Assembly: GCA_024138025.1 (NCBI GenBank) | Contig: JAMXBD010002237.1 | Location: 124,001 to 188,000 of the forward strand | DNA: 64,000 bases | Reading direction: 5' to 3' | Source: Combretum micranthum | Lineage: Eukaryota; Streptophyta; Magnoliopsida; Myrtales; Combretaceae | Part shown: one piece after another, positions 21,560 to 32,270 of the stretch | Numbering within the stretch: the first letter of the stretch is position 1 | Layout: the number at the start of each line of letters is the position of its first letter | Made by a program: the position numbers and the translations under genes | The notes under the pieces: generated by a model | The model's input: the letters and a program-made list of their open reading frames with translations, nothing else | Database searches by the model: none | What the model was told of the DNA's origin: nothing

Positions 21560-22550
21560 ACTAAAATACTCTCACACTAAGAAATGCTAAAAACCCAAAA
21601 TGAAGAAACCTAACCTCTCTCCTCTTTCCATCTTTCTCTTTCTGAAAATTCTTTCATTCTCTCTTCAAAACCTTGTTTACTCTTTCTCTTGCCTCAAGCT
21701 TCCTTTACTTCCTTCTCCCTCTCTCTTATGGTTTATCTTTGTGTTAAATCGTATAGGAGTTTAAATTTCGAAGTAATATGAATACTTCATTTTATTTATT
21801 CTTTTTTAATTTTCTGATCTGGTATAGTGTGATTTTGAATTCAAAGAGGAAAAACAAAAAAGATTCAACCTTTTCTTGTTGATTTTTGAGTCCCAGGGCA
21901 CAAATTCGTGTGGTTGAAATGCGGAGAATTATTTGAATAAATTAATGTTTAATTTGTTAAAGATGTCGATGAATTTTATTTTTTAGGCTTTTGAGAAGTT
22001 TGTGCATTTTGAAAGTCTTAATCTGTAAATCTGTTCTAGAACTTCTTCACCTTTTTTTTTTCCTTTTTACATTTTTTTTTTCATTGAACCAGGTTTTTAA
22101 CTAATTCAAAAGTCAAGGAAAATGCACTCTCTTGACGTGTGGTACGTAATGGTATATCGTTAACAGCGTCAAACATTAACAGTTAGCAATACCTTAATGA
22201 ATCATTTGATCCATCATTGATACCTCTTTTTAATACTTTAAATGTTGATACGTCAAATGAGCTTACTCTTAAACGTTTACCCTATTTCATTGGTGTGGGT
22301 TCTAATATCATCAAACATGATTAAGGTGTAAGATATATAATAATATAAGATTTCATAATTTGATCCCTAAATTCTAAAAGCATATGGTAACATCAAAATT
22401 ACAGCATACAATATCCACATTACAGCATTAATAAAGCATACAATAAACATCAAAATTGCATTACCACTCTACAATACAACTCATGTGACAAATAACATAC
22501 AATGTTGCTTCAACATTTCGAAAAAAAAAAAAAATCCAACAACATACGTA
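21560..22550. other. Pyrimidine- and AT-rich spacer
   Basis: CT-rich to about 21740, then AT-rich. Several T and A runs. No gene, TE end or RNA gene recognised. Confidence 0.4.
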
Positions 22551-22559
22551 ACACCTAAA

Positions 22560-23040
22560 AATCTACATTACAACATCAATAATCGTGAAAAACTGAAGTG
22601 ATTGGCTCAAGAAAATGGAGTTTGGTGCATCCTTAATGATTAAGGGGTTAATCAGTTGATTTTTACATAAATAGATGTCTGGTTATCGAAATTAACTAAG
22701 AATACATACCAATTTGGTCAAAAACAGTGCTGGAATGGAGAAAGATAAGGGTTAAGGTTTTTTAGCGACTGAAATTTGGGGATTCTTCATGCGTCAAATG
22801 GGGAAGAAGGAGGAGGTGGGCAAAATATGACTCATCAACCTCATTTCTTAAAGAGACCAGTTGCTTCACTATTTGAGACCTCATCTCTTAAAGAGACGGG
22901 TTAGGCACTTTTGAGCTTGTCTTTCAAGAGATGAGGTAATATTGCTTAAAACTGAGATTATTTTCATCCCACTAGTATTATTGTAATTTTTAAAAAAAAT
23001 GTATATTAATTTCCTTTTCTCAATTGCTATATATATCACT
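22560..23040. repeat. Second copy of the 3.7-kb repeat family
   Basis: In reverse orientation this matches about 3650-3790. Shared landmarks are the GCTTAAAACTGRGATTATTTTCATC stretch split over the two copies, CTCATCTCTTAAAGAGAC repeats (three spaced copies at about 22840-22940) and the flanking TTAATTTCCTTTTC. The repeated self-complementary CTCTT..AAGAG units are the signature of the family. Confidence 0.55.
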
Positions 23041-23885
23041 TTGAATGTGTACCAGTTTGAATTAATTTTGTGGACATATTTGACTGGTTCTTTTTTTTTA
23101 AAGAAATAGTATTGGCATGTCTGCTAAAAACATGACATGGTATTTGTTTTTTTTTTTTGTAATTTATTATACATATAGGATATAATTACCTCTAGTAAAC
23201 AACTCAAATAGAAAGTGGGGCCCATAATTTTTTAGAGGAGATAATTGTTAACTTTTAAGAAGCTTAGGATTATTCATGTAATTTTAAAAATTTTCAAGAA
23301 AGATTCGTGTAATTTATCCACATAAAAATATGTTAAGAAGCCTCTGGAAAAAAGAAGTCAACCTAGAAAAGGATTATAAGTACATATTTATATAAGAGAT
23401 CGATTTAATATTACATTGGTGAAAAGTTTTCCCTATTTCAATATATTTTAGGAAGTAGAAGTGGAATATTTTAGGAATATTTTTAAAGATAGTTAATCAT
23501 AAAAAAAGGAAAAAAATTTAACATAAATTTGACACATTTAAATTTTAGATAACTAGTTATAATAAAAAATAAAGTTAAAATACTAGATGTAGTAGTTATT
23601 TTATTGGAAAGTTTCCAGGTTCCATCGTGGTTACCATGGAACCGATTTCATCACGGTAATAATTGGTTTAAATCTTTTATAATGGTGATTGAACTTCTTT
23701 ATTTTTTTAAACTAATTTTTTTTATAATTAATTTAATTTTAATACTAATAATGATGTCGTATTATGATGGGCCTATAGAAGTTTACTACTTCCTACTATG
23801 AGAATCACTGTTATAACTTTCAAATGATGATAAAAGTATTAGGCATGAATGACGAATCAATAAAATGGATATCTGTCAAATGACT
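23041..23885. other. AT-rich spacer
   Basis: Nothing recognisable apart from poly-T and poly-A runs and short chance ORFs. Confidence 0.4.
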
Positions 23886-24269
23886 ATAAGAATTAAGAAA
23901 CTTTCGGCCAACTTATTTCTCCATAAAACCAGCTCATCATGAATAATGGAAACTCACAATTTGTCCAGGTCAATCTCATTCTCATAATATAAACGCGCGG
24001 CAACATGTTATATATAAAATGTAGATAATAATTATTATGATGATGCTGCCAATTGACTTTCACTTTTATAATGCAAGTAGCCATGAGAGAAAATTCCAAT
24101 AGAGCTTTAAAATATTTCTATACCTAAACCTGATTTGGACATATTTGTAAGTCAACAACTGCTACATATGCATTCAGCATTATATATTGACACTTTTACA
24201 TCAACTTATCCTTGCTCATAGCCAAAAAGGAAAAAGTCATAAACCCCAATAACCATAACCACCATAAAC
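23886..24269 (+). promoter_or_regulatory. DIR1 promoter region
   Basis: Upstream region of DIR1. A TATA-like TTATATATTG lies about 85 bases before the ATG (near 24180), with an A/C-rich leader after it. Bases 23890-24160 are similar, with many small changes, to 26505-26830 upstream of DIR2. So the duplication that made the dirigent array included the promoter. Confidence 0.55.
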
Positions 24270-24868
24270 ATGGCATATGACTCGCCTTTGCACACACAAA
24301 CCAAAACCATCATCTTCTTTACATTCTTTTTCTCCATACTAATCGTCGTGGTTCCTACAATATCAGACGAAAGTTATGCAAAAGCCTTGCCCCCAGATTC
24401 ACTATTCCTGCACAAACCTCCAAAGCTAACCCACCTTAGCTTCTACTTGCATGAACTATTTGGTAAACCTAATGCAACCGCTCTCATCGTGGCCACTGCA
24501 CCCGGATTGGCTCCAGGTACGGTAGCATTCGGTTCGGTCGCTGTGCTGGACGATGTTCTAAGGACTGGCCATGAAGGGGATTCCAAGCTCATTGGTTATG
24601 CCCAAGCACTCTCTGGTGTGGCATCCAAGACCGAGACTGCTCTTACGATAGCTTTAACTTTGTTCACGGATGGTAGGTTCAATGGGAGTACTTTGTCAGT
24701 GTTTGGAGGAACAACCTAGGTGCATCGCTAAGGGAGCTTTCCGTTGTCGGTGGTAGTGGGATTTTCCGATTAGCTCGTGGCTATGTTTTGACCAGCACTT
24801 ACTCGTCCGTTGCCAAAACCGGAATTACAATTGCCAAATATGATGCTTATGTTTACCATTATTACTGA
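24270..24868 (+). pseudogene. Dirigent protein DIR1, single-base frameshift
   Basis: Dirigent proteins are secreted beta-barrel proteins that direct stereo-selective coupling of phenoxy radicals in lignan and related pathways, in the cell wall. Residues 1-38 form a signal peptide (a long Phe/Ile/Val core at about 14-29). The dirigent domain starts with LTHLSFYLHELFG and continues through N-A-T-A, GDSKLIGYAQALSG and FNGSTLSVFGG. The frame then stops at 24717-24719. The next frame carries the rest of the domain (LRELSVVGGSGIFRLARGY to the usual aromatic C-terminus, stop 24866-24868). One A appears to be missing near 24705-24710. The unshifted gene would have a normal family length of about 198 residues without introns. 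Truncated, the protein lacks the last strands and is probably inactive. Confidence 0.88.
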
Positions 24869-26500
24869 TGATGATCCCCACGCAGCATTGCCTATTGAGG
24901 ATTATTTGGGATTTCTACATTGATTTTGGGGTTTTTATGTTTAGTGGATAGGTGAATAATGCAACAAGTTCAATTCCCAGTTTGCTTTCCTTGCTGTTTG
25001 AATTAGTAATGCTGATTCTGTTTTAATTTTCATTTCCTTTTGTATGTTCTTATAACCTTCTGGACAATCTTAGCAGATTCATAATCCATATTTGCCGGAA
25101 TGTTATATGATTGTGAAATTGTTAAACAAGATAAAAATGTTATATGCTTAATTTAGATTGTTACTGTATAATATCAGATTTTTTATCTTCGTATATATAA
25201 TATCTGATTTGAAGAAGGTAAAGTTAAGTTATTGTCAAATAGATTTTCAATTATATAAATAGAATCAAATAATGTAATTGACAATTTAGGATATTAGAGA
25301 TTAACTAAATCGTGAAAATTTCAGATCAATTCCAGCCTAATAGGAGAAAGAAAATTTGACTTATTCAAATAATTGTATTATTTCAAGTTAGTTGATGGTT
25401 ATATATTAATTGCTTGAACCATTGTGTTTTATAATTATTTTTAGTTGTGGTGGGTGGTGATTGTACCCAATATTTGAACCATCATATCCTTTACTTGATT
25501 TGAGGGAGGCTATCAATAATAAATATTTATAGAAGTGTTTAATGGTCATCACCTTGGAAGAATCATAATTCATGAAATTATCGAAAAATCATTGAGCATG
25601 CTTTTCTTATCTTGGGATATTTTTCATATGAATTTTACACATTTATTTTGTTCATGTTTCTCTCATCGTTAATCTTATTAATATCGTACAATTAATTTTC
25701 AAATATTCTACAAACTTGTATGGTCATCAAGTATAAAGGATCACTTCAATTATTAATACACACTTAGTTGTATTCTAGAAGGGGTTATGAATTTCTTAGG
25801 AAATTTTCTATACAACTCATAAAACTCTTTAAAAAAGCATTTTTTACATGCCTCAAAGTGTTTATTTTTTCCCAATTTTCTAAACTTTTTTTTTTCCGAC
25901 AGTTACATCATATCTTCTAATAATTATGAGTTAATTATTGATCATTGTTAGTTGCATTAGTGTAAAGTATGGATGTGAATTATGTATATGGCATTCATAT
26001 GTGGTTGTGGTAATTATCTATTGGGATTTTGCATCCCTTAGCTTTATAAGATCTGATTATATTTAAGGACATCAGATATCTATTTAAATCTAGTTATGGC
26101 TTAGGACATGAAAGTAGGATTTGTGCTAATACTCCAAAAAGATTTCATGTGTATTAGCTTGATATAATCTAGATTTTAGTAAATTAAAATTTTTTAGTTG
26201 TTTAGTACATGTAAAGTTTAAATTGTTATAAATAGAAGATAATTATAAGAGTTATAGTACATATATTTTGGCCAATAAATATATATATAAATTATGGATT
26301 GGAAGTAGGTCTTGGACCATGCATATTCATATAGTTTAGTATGGCTGTAACAAACCATCCATGTCTTTTGGTTCTGTGAATGAAAATTTGCTAAAAATAA
26401 ATTGGAAATGGACTGCTGCAAATCAGAGTACTAAACAAACATCAGTAAAGTTAATGCTTGTCAAGTTGCTTCTCTTTGCTGTAATGGGATAAGAACATTA
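24869..26500. other. Spacer between DIR1 and DIR2
   Basis: Dirigent 3' flank and AT-rich spacer. No gene, TE terminus or RNA gene was recognised. Confidence 0.45.
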
Positions 26501-26504
26501 TGGT

Positions 26505-26860
26505 TAACTAAATTCTTTATAAACCTGCTCAACATGAATGGAAACTTACAATCTGAGGAATGATCGCAGCAGCATACATCAAGTCAAGCATTGAATATTA
26601 AAATGTAGCAACATGTTATTGTCCTTAATTAACGCTGCCTCATCTTAATTTTTGTTATTAAACATTAAGAATTGTATACTTGAGTTTTGCAAGCAAGTTA
26701 TCGTCATGTTTGCCAATTGACTTGCACTTTTTGATTCAATTACACACTGGAGAAACTTTCTATAGAGCGTAAGATATTTCTCATATCCAGATCTAATTTG
26801 GGCATAATTCCAATTCAACAACCCCCACACTAAAGTACATGTCAATTTTTAATATGTTCA
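26505..26860 (+). promoter_or_regulatory. Duplicated dirigent promoter (DIR2)
   Basis: Similar to 23890-24240 upstream of DIR1. Shared landmarks are CTCAACATGAATGGAAACT-like, GCAACATGTTAT, GCCAATTGACTT.CACTTTT and GAnnTAATTTGG. The similarity runs to GTTCATAGCC near 26860. Beyond that, 26880-27300 (poly-T, then a short AT-rich segment) separates it from the DIR2 coding remnant and may be an insertion. Confidence 0.6.
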
Positions 26861-27309
26861 TAGCCGATTAGTATAGTGACATTTTCGTATTTATGGTCCA
26901 GTGGGTGTTTTTTTTTTTTGGTGAAACGAGAGCATATTCTTATAAAAAACAGACCACTGATTAAAATCATAAGTTTTTCTCATGAGGTAGGCTACTTTTT
27001 GGTCAAATTCAATTATTTAGATCTAAAAAAAAAAAAAAAAATTTTTGGATATCTTTATTGAGTTTCCTTTTTTGTTTTAGATTATTTATTTGAGTATTTA
27101 GGCCTTATTAGGGTTTGACTTATGACTTAATTCATCTTTTTGGACAAGAACAATATCATTTTTAAAGGAGTAATAACATCAAGTTTTCTCTCTATTTTCC
27201 TATCTTTCTTGATATTCTTTGGAATTAACAAGTTACGAGTAGATTACTTTCTGATATTGATGCGTAAATCAATAAATTACAATTTTAATATCTTTTTAAT
27301 TAAATTTAT

Positions 27310-27449
27310 GCTAGGTCACTCATTCTCTTTCACATTCTTTTCTATATACTAACAATTGTTCTTGCAATTTTAGAGGAAAGTTATGTAGCAACCTTGCCTC
27401 CATGTTCATTATTTCTACATGAATGTCTAAAGCTAACCCACCTTAGCTT
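27310..27449 (+). pseudogene. Dirigent DIR2, N-terminal fragment
   Basis: Matches the signal-peptide and early mature region of DIR1 (GAGGAAAGTTATGTAGCAA... up to CTAACCCACCTTAGCTT) with stops and frame changes. It is cut at 27449 by dispersed repeat X (27450-28039), flanked by TTAGCTT on both sides (27443-27449, 28040-28046). Confidence 0.75.
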
Positions 27450-28039
27450 TTGACGTAGTGAAAAATAATTAGGGTCTATCACAGTTTGTTGAATCGTGCA
27501 TGATTAGTAGAAAGTGATTCTTAATTACCTACCGATTCCAAGAATACCTAGATAATTGATATCCAAATTTGAATAAACACTATAGTAATACGAAAATTTG
27601 GGAAAATAGAGCAAGACGACTCAAATTCTATAATACTAATGATAACTATTTTTCTTTTTGCCTTAGGGCGTACATGTATAAGTAGGCTAGAGAGATGCCT
27701 AAAATAAAACTTAAAAAATCTCCAAAAATAGAAAAGTCCTACAACTTAAGGACATAAAGTACATAAAAAGATGAATAAAATGCCACAAATAACATATAAA
27801 ATTGAAGAGACTATAAGAAGATATAACAAATTTTAAACTTGCCCAAAATATAAAAAATGCCCATTTGAGGGCCTAAATGAAAGAAATTACCTTTAAACTG
27901 ATGTAGCTCATTAGCAAAGGTGATGATTTTTTCTTGTTGGCATATTTCCTTCAAGATAAGAACTTGTAATTATGGAACTGTCACTGGACAGTCTTAACCC
28001 TACTTTCTCAGATACTTGTTTACCATTCCTTCAACTTTA
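27450..28039. mobile_element. Dispersed repeat X, copy 2 (in DIR2)
   Basis: 590 bp inserted in DIR2 with a 7-bp duplication, TTAGCTT. It is similar along most of its length to 19560-20140. The ends do not form an obvious inverted repeat and no ORF matches a known domain. The clean insertion in a known gene gives the element's exact boundaries, which copy 1 does not. Confidence 0.65.
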
Positions 28040-28160
28040 TTAGCTTCTACTTGCATACGCTTTTTGGTAAAGTCAAGGCAATTGCTATCAATGTGGCCAT
28101 TGCAATTGGACTTAGAGAGTTACTAGGTGCCATAGCATCTGATTCAATAGGTGTTGTTAC
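28040..28160 (+). pseudogene. Dirigent DIR2, middle fragment
   Basis: Continues the dirigent domain (TTAGCTTCTACTTGCATRCG, then a GGTAAAG..AATTGCTATCAATGTGGCC stretch). Similarity to DIR1 fades at about 28155. The next recognisable dirigent sequence is at about 40935. Confidence 0.7.
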
Positions 28161-28553
28161 AAGTGAAAATCTGCTAGTAAAGTATGGATCGGAACTGGAT
28201 GGGCCTACAACTAAAGATAGCTTGCTAGTGGTATGTCGGGAGGTTGTTAGGAATCTAAGGGGAGGGGAGAGAGCCCAAAAGGAAAGAATCTATTGGGATT
28301 TGTCTTTTGCCAAAATGTCTAGTTGACATACCTTAAGCCTTCGAGTGTTGTTTATCGGAGGCAACCACATCAAAATGGAGCCCATAGAATATTTTTCTGT
28401 TATGCGATGTAATCCTCAATTGGTAGCTAACTTGGATCCAAGATGGTAGGTGAGTCTCTCAGTAGAGGGTTGCTGGACTAGTGTGGTAATCGATCTCATT
28501 ATTATGACCTCAGGGAGGTTCAAGTTATCATTCTCGAGATGTGGGGAACCAAG
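28161..28553. other. Unassigned insert left of the gypsy element
   Basis: Lies between the DIR2 middle fragment and the gypsy target duplication. It has no dirigent similarity. Together with 40697-40934 it may be an older insertion into DIR2 that the gypsy element later entered. It holds part of a 91-codon ORF (28051-28326) with no recognised domain. Confidence 0.4.
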
Positions 28554-28558
28554 CTTAT

Positions 28559-30205
28559 TGGTGTGCATTTTTTATCTGATCGGGTTTTATATATCAATAT
28601 CATATTATCTTTTCCTATGATCTGGTCAATGCTAGGCAAATGCACCTATCACATGTAGTATAGGAATATATTATAGAGTCATATTCCTCGGGACCATCAA
28701 TAAGTACTACTACTCACCCTCTTAATTATTATTTAGCCGATTAATTTAGATCAAGATTTAATATTAAATGCTTAAATAATTCTCAACTAAAACTATATTA
28801 TAATATATTAATCAACAAAATTAGTTTAGAAAAACAATCAACAAATTAGACTTACCTCACCAATGAATTAACATGTAATACATCTTCGTTATTTGTTATA
28901 TCCTTCCTAACTGCGGGATTCCACCAATTAGTTTAATATCTCTCTCGAGTCGATCGAACCCTAATCCTAGTCTTATCTATTGGAATCTTTTCCTAGTTAA
29001 CAGCCTAGAATTGCTTTAGAAATATGATACGAATGGTAAATTCAATTAGATATGTAGAAGGTTTCACAACCTTATTTCTAAGCATCATGAGCAACCTCTC
29101 CTTATAGCTTAGATCTATTCCATAGGTAGATTTCTCAATCACAACCTATGGAAATCTGGTCTAATTCTAAATCATGCATTACCTAAAATTAGCATGCTTT
29201 AACACACTATAGAGATTAGTGAATTTTACAACATTTAGCAATTATTCCATGTATATACATGCTAAAACATGGCTACATAAGTCTTAACAATTACTCACTC
29301 ATGATGTAGACAAAACAACACATAATGAGATAAATAAGAAGGAAAAGATAGAAAAAAACCCTTAATGATTGAAACAAACTTCACAATTTACACAACTAGA
29401 ATAACAAAATAGTTAGATGTGTTACAGATGGTTACAAGAGAAAAAAAAAGATAAATGGTGTGTTTAATGGTAAAAAATATATATTTATTTGCAATGCTTG
29501 GGAAGAGTATTTATATGTTTCCTCCAATCAATACATATGTTGGATGAAGTTAGGCATCAGTTGGGCTTCATTCCTCTTGGAAAAGGCGCTTAAATCCCGA
29601 ATTGGTGCGAAGAAAAGAGAAATGTAACTATCAATACGACCATAAATCGGGCTGTATTATGCTCGGAATGGGTATCCAAGGAATGTTACTACAGTAATCT
29701 AGGTCGTAATCTTCTTTGGGCACAAATTCCACATGCATCTATGGTTGTAAGTTTTCCTTAGAAAGGTCGTTCTATCCATTCCTCTACCTGTTACGGCGAT
29801 AAACTAGGTCGTAATTTCCACTGTGATGTTTACTTCCTCTTCAATTTACAGGTGTAATTGATACATTGATTGAATCCGCGGAGATCATGCCCTAGATTAC
29901 AGCCGTAACATAGGCCGTAATCTTCTCTCAGTGTATTTTCCCCTTCTTTTCTTATAGATTATGCCTGTATTGGTATATGAATCATCATCCGAGAAGTTCA
30001 CCTCCTGGATTACAACTGTAATATAACTTGTATGACTTGTTTAGCTTCAATCCTTGTTGATTTTGATCCATAAATTGCTGTTTGCCCTTTTTATGCCTGA
30101 ATGAATATATTTACTCTTTAAGTCATTTATCTTTAAGTTAAGCAATAATCAAAGCATAAATGATTGAAAGTTCACCCCAAATGAATATAGTAAATGACCC
30201 TATCA
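28559..30205 (-). repeat. 3' LTR of the gag-only gypsy element
   Basis: 1647 bp, similar over its whole length to 35564-36661 plus 40130-40691. The differences are scattered substitutions and small indels, by eye in the range of several percent, so the insertion is not very recent. Bases 29637-30025 hold a cluster of GCCGTAAT/ATTACGGC-type motifs. Confidence 0.92.
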
Positions 30206-31880
30206 AACTTCCCCACACTTCAGCTTTGCTTGTCCTTAAGCAAGAAGCTGATAAAAAGGATTGAAAGAATATTTACATTCAGTGTTAGGAAAGTAAATTA
30301 CTAATGGTGCAATTGTTAAAAATCCATGTATCCCTCAGTGATTGGGCAAGTTCCATTAAGTGACTTCACACATTAGATGCATTGGTGTCCTATTCTACTA
30401 ATGATAACATGTATTTTAGTAATCGTGCTAGAATTCCAAGTCTAATTGAGTAATGAAGCCTTTAGCCTCATCATTAAATAAGCCTCAAAAATTGAAAAAT
30501 CATATACAAGATCACCAAGTAAAAGACAGTTAACCAATTCCATCTCCTTAACATAAAAATATAGGCAACCTCAATCATCTCTACAGCCGATATAGGCTCA
30601 AGCAAAAGTCCAAACATTTTTTTTTTCTTTCCCTTTGTTATTTCATATATGTTTTTATTTGTCCAGTTTTTAGGAGACTTACAACCCATATAGCAAGCTT
30701 TCACGATAATCCCGAACTCATTACCCAAGTTAACATATGTTATTCTCCCTAAGAGGCATCATGCAGGCTTAATGACTCGAGTTACAAGACTCACTGAACT
30801 TGTAGTTCTTTTGTTAAGTAAGTTTCATCGGTCAGCCGATCCTAGGCCAAATGACCTTAGGTGACCAGGTTTTAAAGGGACCCCATCGAACCTCCACATA
30901 CTTAACTTATTGTTTTTTTTTAGATGAATACAAGGGGATTATAGATTACTAACTTCAATTAGACTTTTATCATGTAAAGAATGCAACCTTCAAGAAAATT
31001 GAATAAAACCCCTACACTTAGTCAAGTTTTAGAAATTGATTCACTAACCTTTACTAAGAACCTTATACTAGTCTTAACATATGAATTCTAGTTAAATGAC
31101 AAGTAAAGCTACATCACTCAGATTTCATCATGCAATTCTAACATATTAACCAAAATGCAAAAGCAAGCAAGAACTTAGGACAACATTCAATAGTAGTCAC
31201 TTAGTTTGATAATATGAGAAACATCGTAAATTTTTTTATTTCAAAATTTTGCACTAACAATGAATTTTTTTTTAAACATGCTTAAATGAGGGAAAAATTC
31301 AATATAACAGCAATGCTTCAATTACTCTATGCATTCCCTTCCACACACTTATTGGAGACATTGTCCCCAATGTCTCATTCACATCACAAAAACAAATAAA
31401 ATAACAAAAGAGAATTGGACTTCCCTGAGTGATGTGGTGTGATTCTGCAACATAATTGGCCATTTCATCCACTTAATTCAATTCACCTTCTAGGAACCAT
31501 ATCACAGGTGAACAGAGGGGTGTGATTTTGATCGTTCTACTATATACCACCTGTGAAGTTAGGCATGATTCGTTCTGCACGAAATATTATATATATATAT
31601 ATATAGATCTAAAAAAAAGAGAGTAAATTAATGGTCTACTTTTATAAAGTCCATAATGCAAAAATTAAAGTAACAACCTATCAACTATATACATAAATAC
31701 TAAGACAAAAGAAACATACAAAACAATAAGAAAAATACGTGCTAGTTTATTGTCTCTAGCTTGACACCATGATGTCCATTAGGAATTTGTTCAGCCACTA
31801 GGAGCCTTTACTTGCTCCTTAGGATTTGTCTCCGTATTACCCGGTAATAACCCTGGAACTCTTTCAGAAAGCATTGTGGC
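30206..31880 (-). other. Noncoding 3' internal region of the gypsy element
   Basis: Just inside the 3' LTR, the minus strand carries a purine-rich AAGTGTGGGGAAGTT (polypurine tract, 30206-30220). The adjacent CTTGTCCTTAAGCAAG block is a hallmark of noncoding regions next to the tract in OTA-type elements. The rest is AT-rich. A (TA)n run lies near 31584-31605. No pol domain was found. Confidence 0.7.
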
Positions 31881-31889
31881 CAATCGACC

Positions 31890-32270
31890 AATTTGCTTTT
31901 CCAAATTATGGATAGATGCCTCATTATTCCGATGACGTGGATCAGAAATCTAGATGTGCTGTGTCAGAAGGTCAGTTGGTTTTTTCTTAGGTGGTGGCAA
32001 AGCAATGTGTTGTTGTAGTGTTTGCAATTGTTGTTGATGTGGTTTTTGTAACCTAGGGGGAAAACTTGATCTTTGTATATTTTGGTTGCTCCAAGAAAAG
32101 TTAGGATGATTCTTCCAATCGAAATTGTAGGTGTTACTATAGGGATTATAATTCCTGATTCCTCTATCAACTCCATTCATAAAATTCACTCTTTCCATGT
32201 TTAGACCATCTTCAGGAATATATGAATCTCTGATTGGACTCATAGGAGGATCACCTTGAGGCATAGAATC
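31890..32270 (-). pseudogene. Gypsy gag, C-terminal part
   Basis: Minus-strand frame with NYNPYSNTYNFDWKNHPNFS followed by WSN, the conserved C-terminal block of OTA-lineage gag (usually YNPGWRNHPNFSW), then a Gln/Pro-rich stretch. It joins the gag N-terminal part at 34388 across the solo LTR. The 5-bp GAATC at 32266-32270 is the left target duplication of that LTR. Confidence 0.85.

Noticed and set aside
28051..28326. 91-codon ORF as a new gene
   Set aside because: Its first third is the DIR2 middle fragment and the rest is unassigned insert. A fusion by chance is more likely than a gene.
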